Source: Cotesia glomerata (taxonomy: Eukaryota; Arthropoda; Insecta; Hymenoptera; Braconidae). Taken from it: 64,000 nt of DNA. The notes below the pieces were generated by a model. It was given only the letters and a program-made list of their open reading frames with translations, ran no database searches and was not told the DNA's origin. The position numbers were made by a program, and so were the translations under genes. The stretch is taken from NCBI RefSeq assembly GCF_020080835.1, contig NC_058158.1, forward strand, positions 6,572,001-6,636,000. The letters run 5' to 3'. Each line of letters starts with the position of its first letter. Positions within the stretch are counted from its first letter, which is position 1. Below are positions 1 through 13,140 of the stretch, in pieces.

Positions 1-925
1 CGGGAATAAGGAGAGTAAAGGTGAGTGGAAAAAGGCTGTAGTATTATATGTATAGTATAGTGTATAGAGTAGTATATAGTATACGATATACTACTCCCAC
101 CGAGAAGCTACGAAATGGACGAGTCTTGTTGAGGGTTGAAAGGACGAGTGAGAGGGTAGATCTTAAATAAAGTGATATGGAGTACTTTCGTATAAGAGCT
201 CCGTTTCCACAACTTTTCCTTGGAATGTACCAGCACAGATTCCAAACAAATCACACCTGCACTTACTTGCCTCTTTTAAATTTCTCCCTTTCTCTTATAC
301 TTATTCTTATTCTTATACTTATACTTAGTAGCTCAATGCAACCTGGATCTCAACTTAGCAGCACAACACACTCCACACATTCATTCATTATTTATAATCC
401 AATAAATCAGGCTCTCTGTAAGGAAATCTATTAAATGACTAATATATTAATTATTTACAGCGTACTTTAATAATTATAAATCTCTCGATACAATGTATGT
501 AGATAATAAAAACAAGTGCGTCAATGTCGTATCTTACATATGAGCTGGTGCTTTAATCAGTTTTATTTATTATCCTCGTTATTTTGGTACAGCTTCAATT
601 TGTATCGGTATCCAGTCTCATAAATGTCTTTTTCATGAAACGCTCTTTCTTAAATAACGTGTGTGGTATTTATATTTTGTATACTTGATCTTTCTCCGGT
701 ATTACCGATAATTATTGACGCGACTTATTGTGAATGCGTGAGAATCAAAAATTAGGTTTTTCATTATTTTTATTATTATTAAAAACACAATTTTAATAAT
801 ATTTTTATTTTTTCAGAAAAATTTTTTATTTATTATTTTCTTCAAGATAAATAAATATTATGACTTCAAGACAAAATTCTAAATGTAATTTTCATGGGTT
901 ATAGTATTGTGGATGGTCACTTAAA

Positions 926-1148
926 CACTGAAAAATAATTTAACTTGATTCGAGAGAAAAATTCTTGAACTAAGAAAATAATTTTGAAGAGGGTAATTAT
1001 CTTGAATCAAAACGAAAAATTCTTATAATCAAGTAAAATTTCCTTAAATCAAGAAAAATTTATTAGTTCAAGAATTTTTCTACTCAAATTAAGAAGATTA
1101 TGTTCTTCAAAATTATGTACTTGATTCAAGAACATTTTTTTTTCTGTG
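926..1148. mobile_element. MITE, CTTGATTCAAG family, copy 1
   Basis: This 223-bp near-palindrome has CACTGAAAAA at the left end and TTTTTCTGTG at the right. The interior is built from several copies of a TTCTTGAATCAAG-like motif, and the centre repeats AATTTTGAAGA / TCTTCAAAATT in inverted order. No ORF. The same sequence recurs at several other places in this window, which shows it is a dispersed element. The flanking bases (AA on both sides) do not preserve the TA duplication seen at other copies. Confidence 0.8.
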
Positions 1149-2657
1149 AACCAAAATTAAAAATTTAACAATCTGTAAAAATCATAATATTAACCCAATT
1201 TTACATTACTTTTGAATACATCATTAAAAATTATGATTTTAACATCATAATTCAAGCCATAATTTTTTCGTAATGTATCCATACCAAAAAAGTACAAAAA
1301 GTAAAGAGATACTGATAAATAAAGCGCGGCTAAGATCAGAAACAAAATTAAAAGCACTAGTAATGAAATAAATCGTGACTCCTTACATCCAGTACTCAGA
1401 TAGACGCTCTCTCATTCTTTCATACTCTTATTCCCTGTTTTCTTGTTCTTGGTCTTGGTCTTGGAGCTTGGAGCTGCAAAATTGATATCTGTCAGCACGA
1501 TGCCGCGGGGCAACAACGTCAAATTAAGAGAAAACGCACGACTCACGAAACGAATCATTAACGAGCTGCAGATGCGAGAGGGTCGGTTATTAATTCCCGG
1601 CAACTACTACTCTTATACAACCAGAATAAGTGACACAGACTTATCCACTTTTACACTCACACAGAGTACAAGAGATGAGATAGAGAAATTTCGAGTCACA
1701 CACCAAGAGTATAAAGTCAATGTGAAAGTTTCGTGCCAATTATTTTACTTATTCTCCATGGCACCGTCCTCTTCATCCTATCCTCTTCATCTTCGTTTAC
1801 TTCTTTTCTTCTTCCGATCTCTCCCCCGTTATAATATATGTCGGAGTCGGAGATCTGACTGAGTCTTTACTTCATAAAATTAACGAACGGACACGTTACA
1901 AGTGTACTCCACACTAGTCCGTTGTCATAGATAAATATTAATCAATTTGAGCTTTCTTTTGAATATAAGTTACTTATACTTAACTCCTATTCGTTTGTTT
2001 GATATTTTATACACATAAATATTATATATGTATATATAATATATACATTTACAGCGCAGGATGTGCGACTGAATAATTAGGCGTATTTTCTGTCGATGCA
2101 TAACGATCTACTAACGAGCACCCGGTGTCTATACTACACCCATTAAACTTATTATTATACACAAACGCAGCGAAATTATCATTTCCAGTACACACTCTTG
2201 CGTTTAGTTTCTGAATATATTTATTATCATGTATGTACGCGGGATTTTCTGAGAATAAGAAGATAGTACTGTGCTAGTACTGGTGCAAAGACACTTTGCT
2301 CAAAGGGGTTGCGAAAATAGAAGGAGTGGAAGTTCCAAGACAGATAGATAGAAAGATAAAGACCGAGACGGGATAAAGTGTCACCAACAAAATGAGACAA
2401 ACTCTGTATAGTACTATTATATATATATAGATGTAGGATTGTGGGTGGGTATGTGGAGAATCGGTTTTCTGTGTACGTGTGTGTGTGGACTCCAACACAG
2501 ACCAGAAGAAACACACGAATATAGCATTAAATGGGTTTAGTTTTAATTAGCAGTAAACAGCCTCCATTAAGCCCGCAGTTGTAAATCACCTACACTTACC
2601 CCCTCCACTTTTTCTTGTATATAATATAGTATATAGTGGAGTAGACCCCCTTAGTAG

Positions 2658-2659
<2 letters not shown>

Positions 2660-2730
<71 letters not shown>
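2660..2730. repeat. (TA)n microsatellite
   Basis: About 71 bases of perfect TA dinucleotide repeat between non-repetitive flanks. Confidence 0.98.
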
Positions 2731-2733
<3 letters not shown>

Positions 2734-4731
2734 GTATACATACATTTAATTCTCTCAACTCGTCTCTCTTGAATTCCCAAGCTGGAGCACTCGCTGGTCT
2801 CTAGTCTCGTTTAGTTCTGCACATTCGATGTAATGCTCGGTCTTTTTCTCGGTGCACTTATGTACGAACCGAGTTTGGTAGGGTGTGCTGCTGCATCTAC
2901 TTTGTATATGTATATGTACATGTGTATGTATATGGAGCAGGAAAAGAGCCAGAGCGTTTGGAAAAGACGACATTGGTGTTTGTGTATTGCGAAGTATAGG
3001 GAGATCGAAACGATAGAGGAATGAGATTGAAAAGCGTACAGGGGCCAGGGGGAGGGGGTGTACATTACATTTCAATTTGAAGTCGTTCATCCTTCTCGGG
3101 GAGTCGCATGTGGAGCGAGACAACCAATATCAGAGCATTTCGAAATGGTCCACTGCACATACTCGATCTACCTCCCGACAGTTGTACAAGAAGTTTGAGA
3201 TTTTCCTTGAGAATTCGAAATAAAATTAACCAAATAAATAATCAGCATATATTTAACGTTAATAGAGTTTGTTTCCATATTATACGAAATAAAAATATAG
3301 AAAAATTACAGTCTGAAATATCATTTTTAAAAATTCAATTTTAAATATTCATTTTTATAATTTAAAATTCTTACAGAATTTTTAAAAATTATAACTCAAA
3401 AATGTAATTTTTTTTGTGTCTATTTTATATCAAATGTTATGGGAATTTATTTTCATAAATAATCGACTAATCATATTGCTGTTGGGTTTTGATAACAGTA
3501 TAAGCAAAAAAAATGACTTTTCAATCCGTAAATTTTCACTTCTTTTTTTATTCTTGAGATTAAACTCAAGAGTGAATTTTACTCCAGAGAGTTTGAATAA
3601 ATAACAAATCATCCACTTTGCATTTACAATACATGTAACTAGCGTTTACTCTACAAATTTTTCACACATTATTTACAATATAATTTTACAAAATATACTA
3701 AATTGACTGTCATACTTCATTTTTAATATTTTAAAATAAAATTTAAGTATTCAAGGCGTTTCAAGTTTAATATTTTCGTCTATTAAAAATACGTGATAAT
3801 ATATGGTAGGATGTAAAAATACAAAAGCATTAACGTGCCAATAAATAATACATACACATGCTCCAAAATATTCGGGAACATGAAAAGGAAATAAGGGAGA
3901 GAATGTGATGGCGATAGTGGGGTTGTGTTGTTGGCATTACATGGTATGAGGATTGCTGAAAGAGACGCACACATTTTCTCCACGTATATATCGACATCTA
4001 TAGATATACATTCATATATTTATATATAGGATCGTTATTTTCAAGGACGAAGGGCAATTCCAGAGCTCACGAGACAACCGGCTGTATCAAAAGAAGAGAG
4101 ACCGGGCTCTATAATAATCGGGATTTCGAGGGCCATTCAATTTCCGCCTAATTATGCTTATTAACGAGACCACCCCCTGTTGATGTGTCTCGTCATCTTT
4201 AATATTTTTTTTGTTTCTTCTCCTTCCGTATACATCCAACTCATTATTATTTTTATTATCGTATAACTCTCAATCCTCCTTGTATATTATTATTTTATTT
4301 GTTTGCCCGTTCTGACGAAATAAATTATTAAATTAAAAACTCACTTTTTTCTTTACTCTGGATTTTTATTTTTCTTAACAATTTTATTTCATTTTTTTTA
4401 TGTATACTTTTATCCTACCGCTACCAAATTATCTTCATTATATTTTGTTATTCATGATGTCTTTAGTCATTTTAGTATTAATATTATTAGTATTAGGTTC
4501 ACTTCTTAAAGATTTCGAGAAGACTAATGCGTAGTAAAGCGTTATAAATACGAGAAATATTAATTTTTACCGTATTAATAATAATCCAAAATTTACTCTA
4601 TTGAAAGTAATTTAAAAATTACACCATAAAAGAAATTCAATTTTAAATAAAAAAATTTCAAGTTTGATTTCAAAATTAACAAATTTTTTATATATTTAAA
4701 GTTTTATAGACCGACAGTAAAATTTTAACTA

Positions 4732-4881
4732 CACGAAAAGATTGTAGTTGACAAATTAAAATAAATTATAAATTAAAATCCTAATTTGTATAATTTTTAG
4801 AGTTTAAAAAATTATTTCTTACAGAGTTTATAAAAACTTATATTTTTTAACCGTAATTTTTAAATTGTTTTCTTTTCAGTG
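4732..4881. mobile_element. Short MITE-like element with TA target duplication
   Basis: A 150-bp segment begins CACGAAAAGA and ends TCTTTTCAGTG, with TA on both sides. It is AT-rich, non-coding and only weakly inverted-repeat beyond the ends. The ends resemble those of the larger CACTG-type elements in the window. It may be a separate small family or a degraded relative. Confidence 0.45.
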
Positions 4882-5869
4882 TATAAAATGACGTAAAAAT
4901 AAAAAATTTAACAGTATAAAGAGGCTTTTTCGACACTTAAAGGCCTTAAAAAATAAGTATCAAGTAAAGCATTAGCATTGAGCATTCGAATGAGCTGAGC
5001 AGCAGATTCGAGAGCTCAATGATGATTGTGCTGGATGTGAGCACGTGGGTGGCACTTCTTGGCAAACTGTTGATGTGAATAAGTGAGAGAAAGGTGTATG
5101 ATAATAAGTGAGGGTTGCTGAGAGGATAGATGATGAGAGCAAACTCATACTAGAGAATAAAACTTTTGAAAGAGTTCAGGCTAAAATTCTTTATAGAATT
5201 CGTTTCAACAATCAGCCCATTGTCCTGCCAGTTATTCGATCCTTAAAATTTATAATGTACATTTTTAAGCACTACATGATTATCTAACCTCGCATTTATT
5301 TGAATAATTACGGCCATTAGTTTACGGTGAAATTAATAAAAAATAATAATGATAATAACAAAGTTATTTATTGTAAAAAAAAGAGTATTTTTTTAGAGTA
5401 AAATAAAAAAGGGATTATATATGTTATGGTATGTTTTTACGAGTAATAATAATCCTTGAGTTGTTTCTCTTTTCATTCTCGAGCCACTTCTTCCGGTCTT
5501 ATTCAACCCCAACCACCCGGAGACACGGTTTTATCGGGTGTCGCCGCGGGTTATCGTTGAGGGTGGAGAACTCCAAAGAGCACGACGCGGAGCAACCGAG
5601 AAAGAAAGAAAGAGCTTTGCTGTGGAGTCGAGAGGGTGAGATCCGAGCCCGAGCTCGGAGAGAGAGCACCACCTGTTGGCAGGGTGATGTCTTAAACCCC
5701 CGTACATCTTCCTAGCATACACTCTACTCTCACCACTGTGTACCGTCCTAGTCGCTTACACTTTCCTTTTCCACAGGGCTTATCTTTTTTATCTTTATCT
5801 TTACCCTTTATTTTGTTTTTTATCATTATATCCGCTTTGCTGTTTTTTGTTTTTTTAATTGAATAGTTA

Positions 5870-6427
5870 CACAGATAAAAAAAAAGTAAGTTTATTCAAG
5901 AGACCAAATCTTGAATCAAGTGAAAAAATTTTTTAATTAATCGATTATATAAAGTAACTTATTTCTGACGTACCGTATTATGACATGTAAGCAGTTGCTT
6001 AATTTTGGGAATATTTCATTAGCTGATAGATCATTTAAAAAGAAAAATTTTAATTTGTAAAAAATTTAATAAATTATCCTGAAAAAATATTCGATTAAAG
6101 CAAAAAATTTTTGAACTGAAAAATCGTTCTTGGTTTAAGTAAATTTTACTAGCTTCAAAAACTTTTCTTCATAATTTAACAATATAAATTTTAAAAATTA
6201 TGTTTTTAGTTAAGGATTTCTTATCCTAAATCAAGATACTTTTTTATTATTGTAATTTACATTGAAATTACTTTTTAATAAAAAAATTAATTTTTGAAAT
6301 CGAGTAAATTTTCTTAGTTCAAGAATTTTTCTACTTAAATCAAGACCATGAAGCTCTTCAAAATAATTTTTTTGATTCCAGAATTTTTCTCAAAAATCAA
6401 ATTAATTATTTTTTTTTTTTTTCAGTG
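5870..6427. mobile_element. Longer, diverged MITE of the CTTGATTCAAG family
   Basis: The left end is CACAGATAAAAAAAAAG and the right end is a T-run followed by CAGTG, with TA on both sides, giving 558 bp. Internal TCTTGAATCAAG and CTTGATT-like pieces and the paired GAAGCTCTTCAAAATAATT region match the 220-bp copies, but extra sequence is present. It is either an older, longer member or one element inserted in another. Confidence 0.5.
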
Positions 6428-7795
6428 TACAATTAATTAAATAAAAATCAACTACTAAAATTCGAAAAATCCTCTATACTTTAATTTTAAAACTTTTGAC
6501 TGATTAAAATCCCCCTATGATTAAAAGACTTAATTTTTTTGACAATGAAGCATATGTACAAACTCATAATAAGTGTAGTGAGGTGAATAGTGTAGAATGA
6601 GCGCGTGAGTATCGGATTACACGGAGATATTTCAGCCAGGAGGAATGAAACTTCCAGTTGGTTGCATCTCAATGGTTCGTTGACGGGTCGGAGGGCCTAC
6701 CGTCACATCACCAATGTAATATAGCGTATACTTATACATACATATATAAATATATATAATAATGTTAAGAGTAGAGCCTTGAGGTCCTTTACATTGCACG
6801 CTACAAAAACCATTACATGAGGTCCAGGCCACGATGAAAAATCAACAAAGAATACCTCTTGACAATAGCCAGACCCACAAGCTCTTAGTCGCGGTCCTGT
6901 TCACGTACGCAGTGTGTAGACCTTTAGCCTTTTCTTTCTATGCCTATCCTTAGCTATAACATCACTATATACTACACTAGTATTGTAGTGCACAATATAG
7001 CCTAAATTGTTTTACATACTCTGTATCTGACTCCCATCGGCTTGGCTTGTATGCACACCATCCTGTTTATTTAGCACTCACACATGTAATATTACATACC
7101 AAAACACACAACACACATCCGTCCGTTCTCATACTTGTATTATTATCAACAGCACCATATTATACAGAATAGAACCAGCAGACTCAAACCACTCAAATCT
7201 ACCTTTTAATCATAATAAAAAAACCCATTTATAATTAAAAGGACCTAATGGAGCATGCAAATTGCATATTGTCCACCCTCCAATCTCCACTCGCCGGAAT
7301 AATGAATTTTATAAATAAAATAAAATTTAATTTTTAATTCAAAATCAAGTAACGACTAATGTGTATACTGACCAATATATAAATATATATACGTATTGAA
7401 TGCGTCATTTAGGTAAAAGCACCCGAGTAATTACCGTCATTCCATATATGTTTGGTGAACGTGTCAACCATTATAACGGAAATGTCACAAATGGGATCGT
7501 TATCCGTATGTATTTAATGGATCATCAAACTATATGCTCTTTATACTCTATGTATTATGTACTATTTAATGCTTTCTGTTGGACGTTTAACATGTTCCTT
7601 ACATTTTCAATAATTATCGTTCAAAATTATCTGTAGTTGAGAGTTAAAGTATAAGCTTTATTAGATTGTCGGCTGATAATATATGTAATTGAATAATTGA
7701 ATACACTGAAAAATTGATTAAATTCCCCGTGAAAAAAATTTCTGATGATTTGGACATACATGGCCAATTTCCATATCTAAGATATCTTATTGACA

Positions 7796-8017
7796 CACTG
7801 AAAAAAAAAATTAACTTGATTCGAGAGGAAAATTCTTGAACCAAGAAAATAATTTTGAAGAAGGTAATTGTCTTGAATCAAGACAAAAAATTCTTGAATC
7901 AAGTAAAATTTACTTATACCAAGTAAAAAGTTCTTGGTTTAAGAATTTTTTTACTCAAATCAAGAAGATGAAGTCTTCAAAATTATATACTTGATTCAAG
8001 AACATTTTTTTTCTGTG
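7796..8017. mobile_element. MITE, CTTGATTCAAG family, copy 2
   Basis: This 222-bp copy is very close to the one at 926-1148: CACTGAAAAAAAA at the left, TTTTTTTTCTGTG at the right, followed by TA. It carries the same TTCTTGAATCAAG repeats and the paired TTTTGAAGA / TCTTCAAAA centre. Similar length and high similarity suggest fairly recent spread. No coding capacity. Confidence 0.82.
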
Positions 8018-10456
8018 TATATATGACTATACCAGAAATTACAAATGGACATATTAGGCTATACATAAACATATCAGAAATTTTAATATGGCCATATCTG
8101 AATATATCCAGCCATTCAGTAAATTTTGCAAGGGTTTAATTAAATTCTTAAACTTTTTAATGATGCTTGGAAAAATTACAATACAAGCAAACATTTTTTT
8201 TTATCAAGAGAAGAGAAGAAAATTATTCAAATTTTGATTGATTTATCTTGATAATTTTCTCTAAAACTGTTAAATGATCGTGTAATTTTTCCACTAACAG
8301 ATTTCAAATAAACTTAAAAAAAAAAGACTATTAACAATAACAAAGATAAAAAATCAATTGAGGTCCTTGAAAAACACCAAAGAATGCACTAAAGTTGACA
8401 AGATGGACTAATAAACACCAACCATAAAGTATATAGCGGTACTTTCTTTGAGTGAAATAATAAGGCTTTGAATCTGCGCAGGTGTTCTTTTTGGTTTAGT
8501 TCCTTCTGACGGTCTATGCCCATTTAAAACCTATATATACAAGGGACGAGGGTGGGACAGGCTTTTACTTTATATTCAACGATCTACGATTATTTTACGA
8601 GCCACCTGGTCTTAGTTAGCTTAAGTCCTGTACCAAATCTTGAGGTAGCAGGATACACACAAGGAACCTCTACCTACTTATACTAGTCATCTTTTATTTC
8701 CAGTATTGGTGCGCAAGTATACTTACTACACTATATACTCTACCAGCGCTAAATATAATGCCGATTCCAAGAAGGTGTGATTTACAGCTACACCTTCCAA
8801 GTACATAAATCACTCGAACTTTGCTATTTAAACTATTGTGTATTGTTAAAATATTATTTTTATTGCACCATTATATATCTCTCTTCCGAGGAAATATTGT
8901 TTTATGACACTCGGCATCACATTTTAGGCTTAAGCTTCTTATTTTTATTTCTGGTCTATTCGCCATGGTATTGTGGTGTAGTAATCCTTATCTCTGCTCG
9001 ACTCTAGCACGGCCCTCAGATTATAATTGTGAAGACTGGACTGGACGAGACGGTGTTAATAAGTTGCATCACCAGGTGGTTGAGCCGTGTGCCGATTTCT
9101 CTCTTAAAAGGATCGCTAATGTGTCTAACAGCCTACATAACCACCCACTCGTATTAGAATCAAACAATCAGCGAGCTAAGTAAACTTTAAGTGAACGGGA
9201 TTTAACAGTTAAACACTTTTGCTGTTATTGTTAGCATTAGTGTTATTATCATTGTTACAGTTCCAGTTCGTTCTCTTGCTGTTGTTGTTGTTGTTATTGT
9301 AGTTACAGTCATAGTCTCTGATCAACTGGCAACGATAACGAAATTGCTTGGAAAATTGGCTTATTCCGTTTGATTGTACCTACTTCATACTTATATTGAC
9401 AGACTTATACTTATTTAACGTATTAACATTTTTTTTTGACATTACACATAATACAATATATAACTCTAGTGCATGAGTTGTACTATTAACACTAATTTTG
9501 TCACGGTATAGTGTTTAATTTTTTTGCAATTAATCCTTTTAGTTCCGCTAAAATACAATTTATATTTTTTAATTTTTTGTAGTACAATGTTAGAAAAATT
9601 TATAATACATTTTAATTATCCTTGAAAAATTAAAAAGTGTAAATATTAAAAATAAGGAAAATATTTTATCTTGATTTTAAAAAATAATTTATATTATTTT
9701 TTATCACTTAAATATGTAAGTGGATATTGAAATTAAAATTTGGTATGCAAAAAAATTCTAGGATTAAATTCAGTAAAATTTGAAGTATTATTATTATTAT
9801 AATTTAGATTTATTACTATCTAGTAAATGAATTCATGTATTTAGAATCAGTCTCGTCTAATTAATTTATAATTTAACGACGACATATATCAATCTAAATT
9901 TTATTCATGTAATCTTATTTAATTCAAATAGTTTTTGCAATCATCTGTGCAGCATACTTCGGCATTAAAGACACATTAAAATATATAAACGATTAATTCT
10001 GGTATTGCGGCTCGGTAGTAATTATTCACTGCATAGATAAATAAACATTAAATAAACGGCTATAGTTGTAATTTACAATCACCGACTGACTGTGTAATGG
10101 CTAACTACTGCATGATGGATGGCCAGGAATTAATATTTAATGTATTTAATTTTTTAGACCGACTACATTTCAATAGTCAACAATAAATAATATTTTAATG
10201 TCCGCACTAGACAAAAAGTCACCGTATTATGTAAAGCATACGGCTAATATAAATTACTATTATATACTTAATTTAACTACAGAAAATCTCATTTAACGGT
10301 TTTTGTTTTACAAGTGTAATAAATTAAAGTTTTTTTTTTTATATAAACAAGGCGTGGAAATTATTACATACAACTCAAGGAAGTCTAATCATCGATGCAA
10401 CGATCTGCCGGTGGTTTTTATATTGTATTATATGTCTCTTTACTTGATATAACTTG

Positions 10457-10503
10457 CACGTGGGAGATCCGAACTAGCCCTCCAAATGCAGTACTCCCAC
10501 GTG
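10457..10503. promoter_or_regulatory. Mirrored CACGTGGGAG pair
   Basis: CACGTGGGAG (10457-10466) and its exact reverse complement CTCCCACGTG (10494-10503) are separated by 27 bases. Each arm contains an E-box (CACGTG) overlapping GTGGGAG, which is one base from the Su(H)/CSL consensus GTGGGAA. The local sequence is much more GC-rich than its surroundings. It resembles paired transcription-factor sites; function is inferred. Confidence 0.35.
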
Positions 10504-12999
10504 GTGAAAGTTGCTGACGATTGAATTCATGTATTCATGTACACTGTAATTAACTATAACTAAATATTTCGGACGATCATTCGTTACAATAATAATTATA
10601 AGAAGATATAATTTAATTTTTTACATTTTATCTTTGTCATGTAAATCAAGACAGCTAATGAATATATAATTATCAAAGCTTTCCAAGAATATTTTTTTAT
10701 AAATTCATCAATGACAGCTGGTGATTAAATATCGAAACTTTTCTTCATTTATTTTTTTTTAACAAATTTTAAAAATTAAAGTATCACTTGTTTTGAAAAA
10801 ACAATTTTTTTCCTATTGATTTCATTAATTTCTTCATAAAATATTTTTTCAAACAATCTTTCAATGTTTATTAATTAAAAAAAAAAATTCTCACCAAATT
10901 TTGGGGCACAATGTACTAATATTAAGAAAATAAACTTAAAAGTTGGAGATAAAAAATTAAAAGTGTTTTTTTAGGTCCTAAAAAATAAAAACATCCAGTT
11001 ATTCATAAATTTACAAACCGTTGGAAAAATATTAATTTGTCACGCCGGTGCTAAGGACCTGCTGCGTTTCATTAAAAATAACAATAAAAAATATAATACA
11101 TATTTATTTAGGGTCGTGCTGAGTAATGGTACTTAAGATACAAGCCGAGGTGTGAGGAGTCTTGTTGATGTTGACCAAAGACTATAAAAGTTTATTTATT
11201 TAAAAAATAATGTAGCTTTTGTTGATATAAAATGGTCAAGTACGAGTGAAGGATAAATTATAGAATTCATCTCGCAGATATTCATCAAAATTAACCCGTG
11301 GTTTGTGTTTTAATAACCATATTTGAGGTGATAAAGCATGTAATGGTTTACAAACGAAAATATGGTCACTGAAAATGACCAAGGTAAATATTGTCATTGG
11401 CAATATTTTTATTAATAACAATCGTGTGGGTATGGTAGCAACAGCAAAGTGCCGCGCTGGACGGGAGCTAGTGGAGAGAGGGTGTGTTATCCGATACCAC
11501 GAATGTAACAAATTGTTGACTGCATATAACCTAGTTAAATTCAAAATCACATTGAACAGGACCGTTTACTCGTTAACGAACCGTACTGGTCAATTTAGTT
11601 ATGGCTTTGCGTATAATTTAATAACGATTCAGCAATATGTGCGGCTAGACACAACACTGAACGTATGCCACGTCACTGGTAGTATTACCGCTTACCGCCG
11701 AGCGACATGCCCCGATTATTGTTATTATTAGTAGTATGCTGCTGAGGGGTAAAACGATCATTACGCACAATGACATGCGTTTTACTCACACGCACCTTCC
11801 TCACGTACAGCAAGCTAATGTTCAGTTTAATATCGATTAATTATTACAACTGATTGCTTACATAACCACTTAAATTTGTGGAATTCATATCAATACTTTT
11901 ATCTAAAATATTTTTTTTATAATCTTACTAAAAATTTTCTTTTAATTTGAGGTACAATTTTTTTGGAGGAGAAATAAATTGTTAAAATTTTATTATAAAT
12001 CATAATATTAAAATATTGAATAAATATTAAACTCATAGATAATTTTTTTTACGAGTAAGAAACATAATGAGATGTGTAATTTTCTTTAACACGCGTTTAA
12101 AAACCCTCAGATAAATTTACCGGCAATAACAACGTAATTTTATGGTCACAGAATCAAAAAAATTGATTTCATGTAAAAGAAATTCATCCTATTAAAAATA
12201 TGCAAATATCCTGAGAAAAAATGCCGTACGCTTCTAACATTTAGACTACCTGAATTTTTTTTTATTATAGATATTAACATAAAATGATCTGTCTGTTTAA
12301 TAATCTGACTCAAACAATACACACTAAAAATTTAGAGATGCATTTAATTCCGCAGCGAAGTTTGATTTTATAATGACTCAAAAATTATAATTTTAAATAC
12401 TTGCACAAACAAGTGTAACAGAGCAGGTTTGCGCCCGTCGTTAAGGAAATACTTGACACACAAGTTTTAAAAAAATAATAAAATGCTGGGTGATTATTTC
12501 TCGACACTTTTGTACACACTTGGTTGTTAAAATTGTTTTGTCGTCGTTATAATACATACCGAGTAAAGTGTGTGTTGAGTCTTGAGAATACATAACAATA
12601 TGGGAAAGGGAAAGGGAAAAGCCAGATAAAAGTATACACAACATTTCGAGTTAACTTTAACGAGATTGACGAGTGAGTAAAATCGCTTTATATTAATATT
12701 ATTAAAGTAAATAAAATTCATACCGGAGGATGATAAATTCTGTTCCCATTATACAACATCAATATTATTTACTCGGCTATTTACCGAATTCACAAGACGT
12801 ACATAACTCGGCAACTGTATTAAATTTAAATAAACCATTATTGAAATAGATTTTGAGAGATACGAGCGTTTTACCCCAACACACAATACACAACCCGGTG
12901 ACCCTGTACAGTATACATCATACATCATACAGCGGGGATAAAATCACCCCATACGCCGCACCATGTATATAAAATACATGAACACTCATGAGGAGACTG

Positions 13000-13140
13000 C
13001 ACGGCTTTATGTCCGATGACAAATCTCGACAATTAACGCCTCGCGAACAATAAAACCGTGCACCGAGTTGAGCCGAGGACGATCAATCCAATGACGTGCT
13101 CACTTTTTCACGGCTTTTACAATAATCCACACGTTATATA
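13000..13140. promoter_or_regulatory. GC-balanced block, candidate regulatory element
   Basis: This stretch is much less AT-rich than its neighbours, has no long ORF and contains short developmental-factor-like words (CAATAAAACC, TGACGTG, AATTAACG). It looks like a conserved non-coding element but only comparison with related genomes can show that. Confidence 0.2.

Noticed and set aside
1443..1862. 139-codon + strand reading frame
   Set aside because: It starts in a low-complexity stretch, ends in Leu/Ser/Arg-rich noise, contains no recognisable domain and overlaps an antisense frame; likely chance.
8641..8680. let-7-like seed TGAGGTAG
   Set aside because: The rest of the mature let-7 sequence does not match and only a six-base-pair short hairpin can form, not a pre-miRNA fold.
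11375..11731. 118-codon + strand frame
   Set aside because: Overlaps a 104-codon antisense frame; no domain, no signal of constraint visible.
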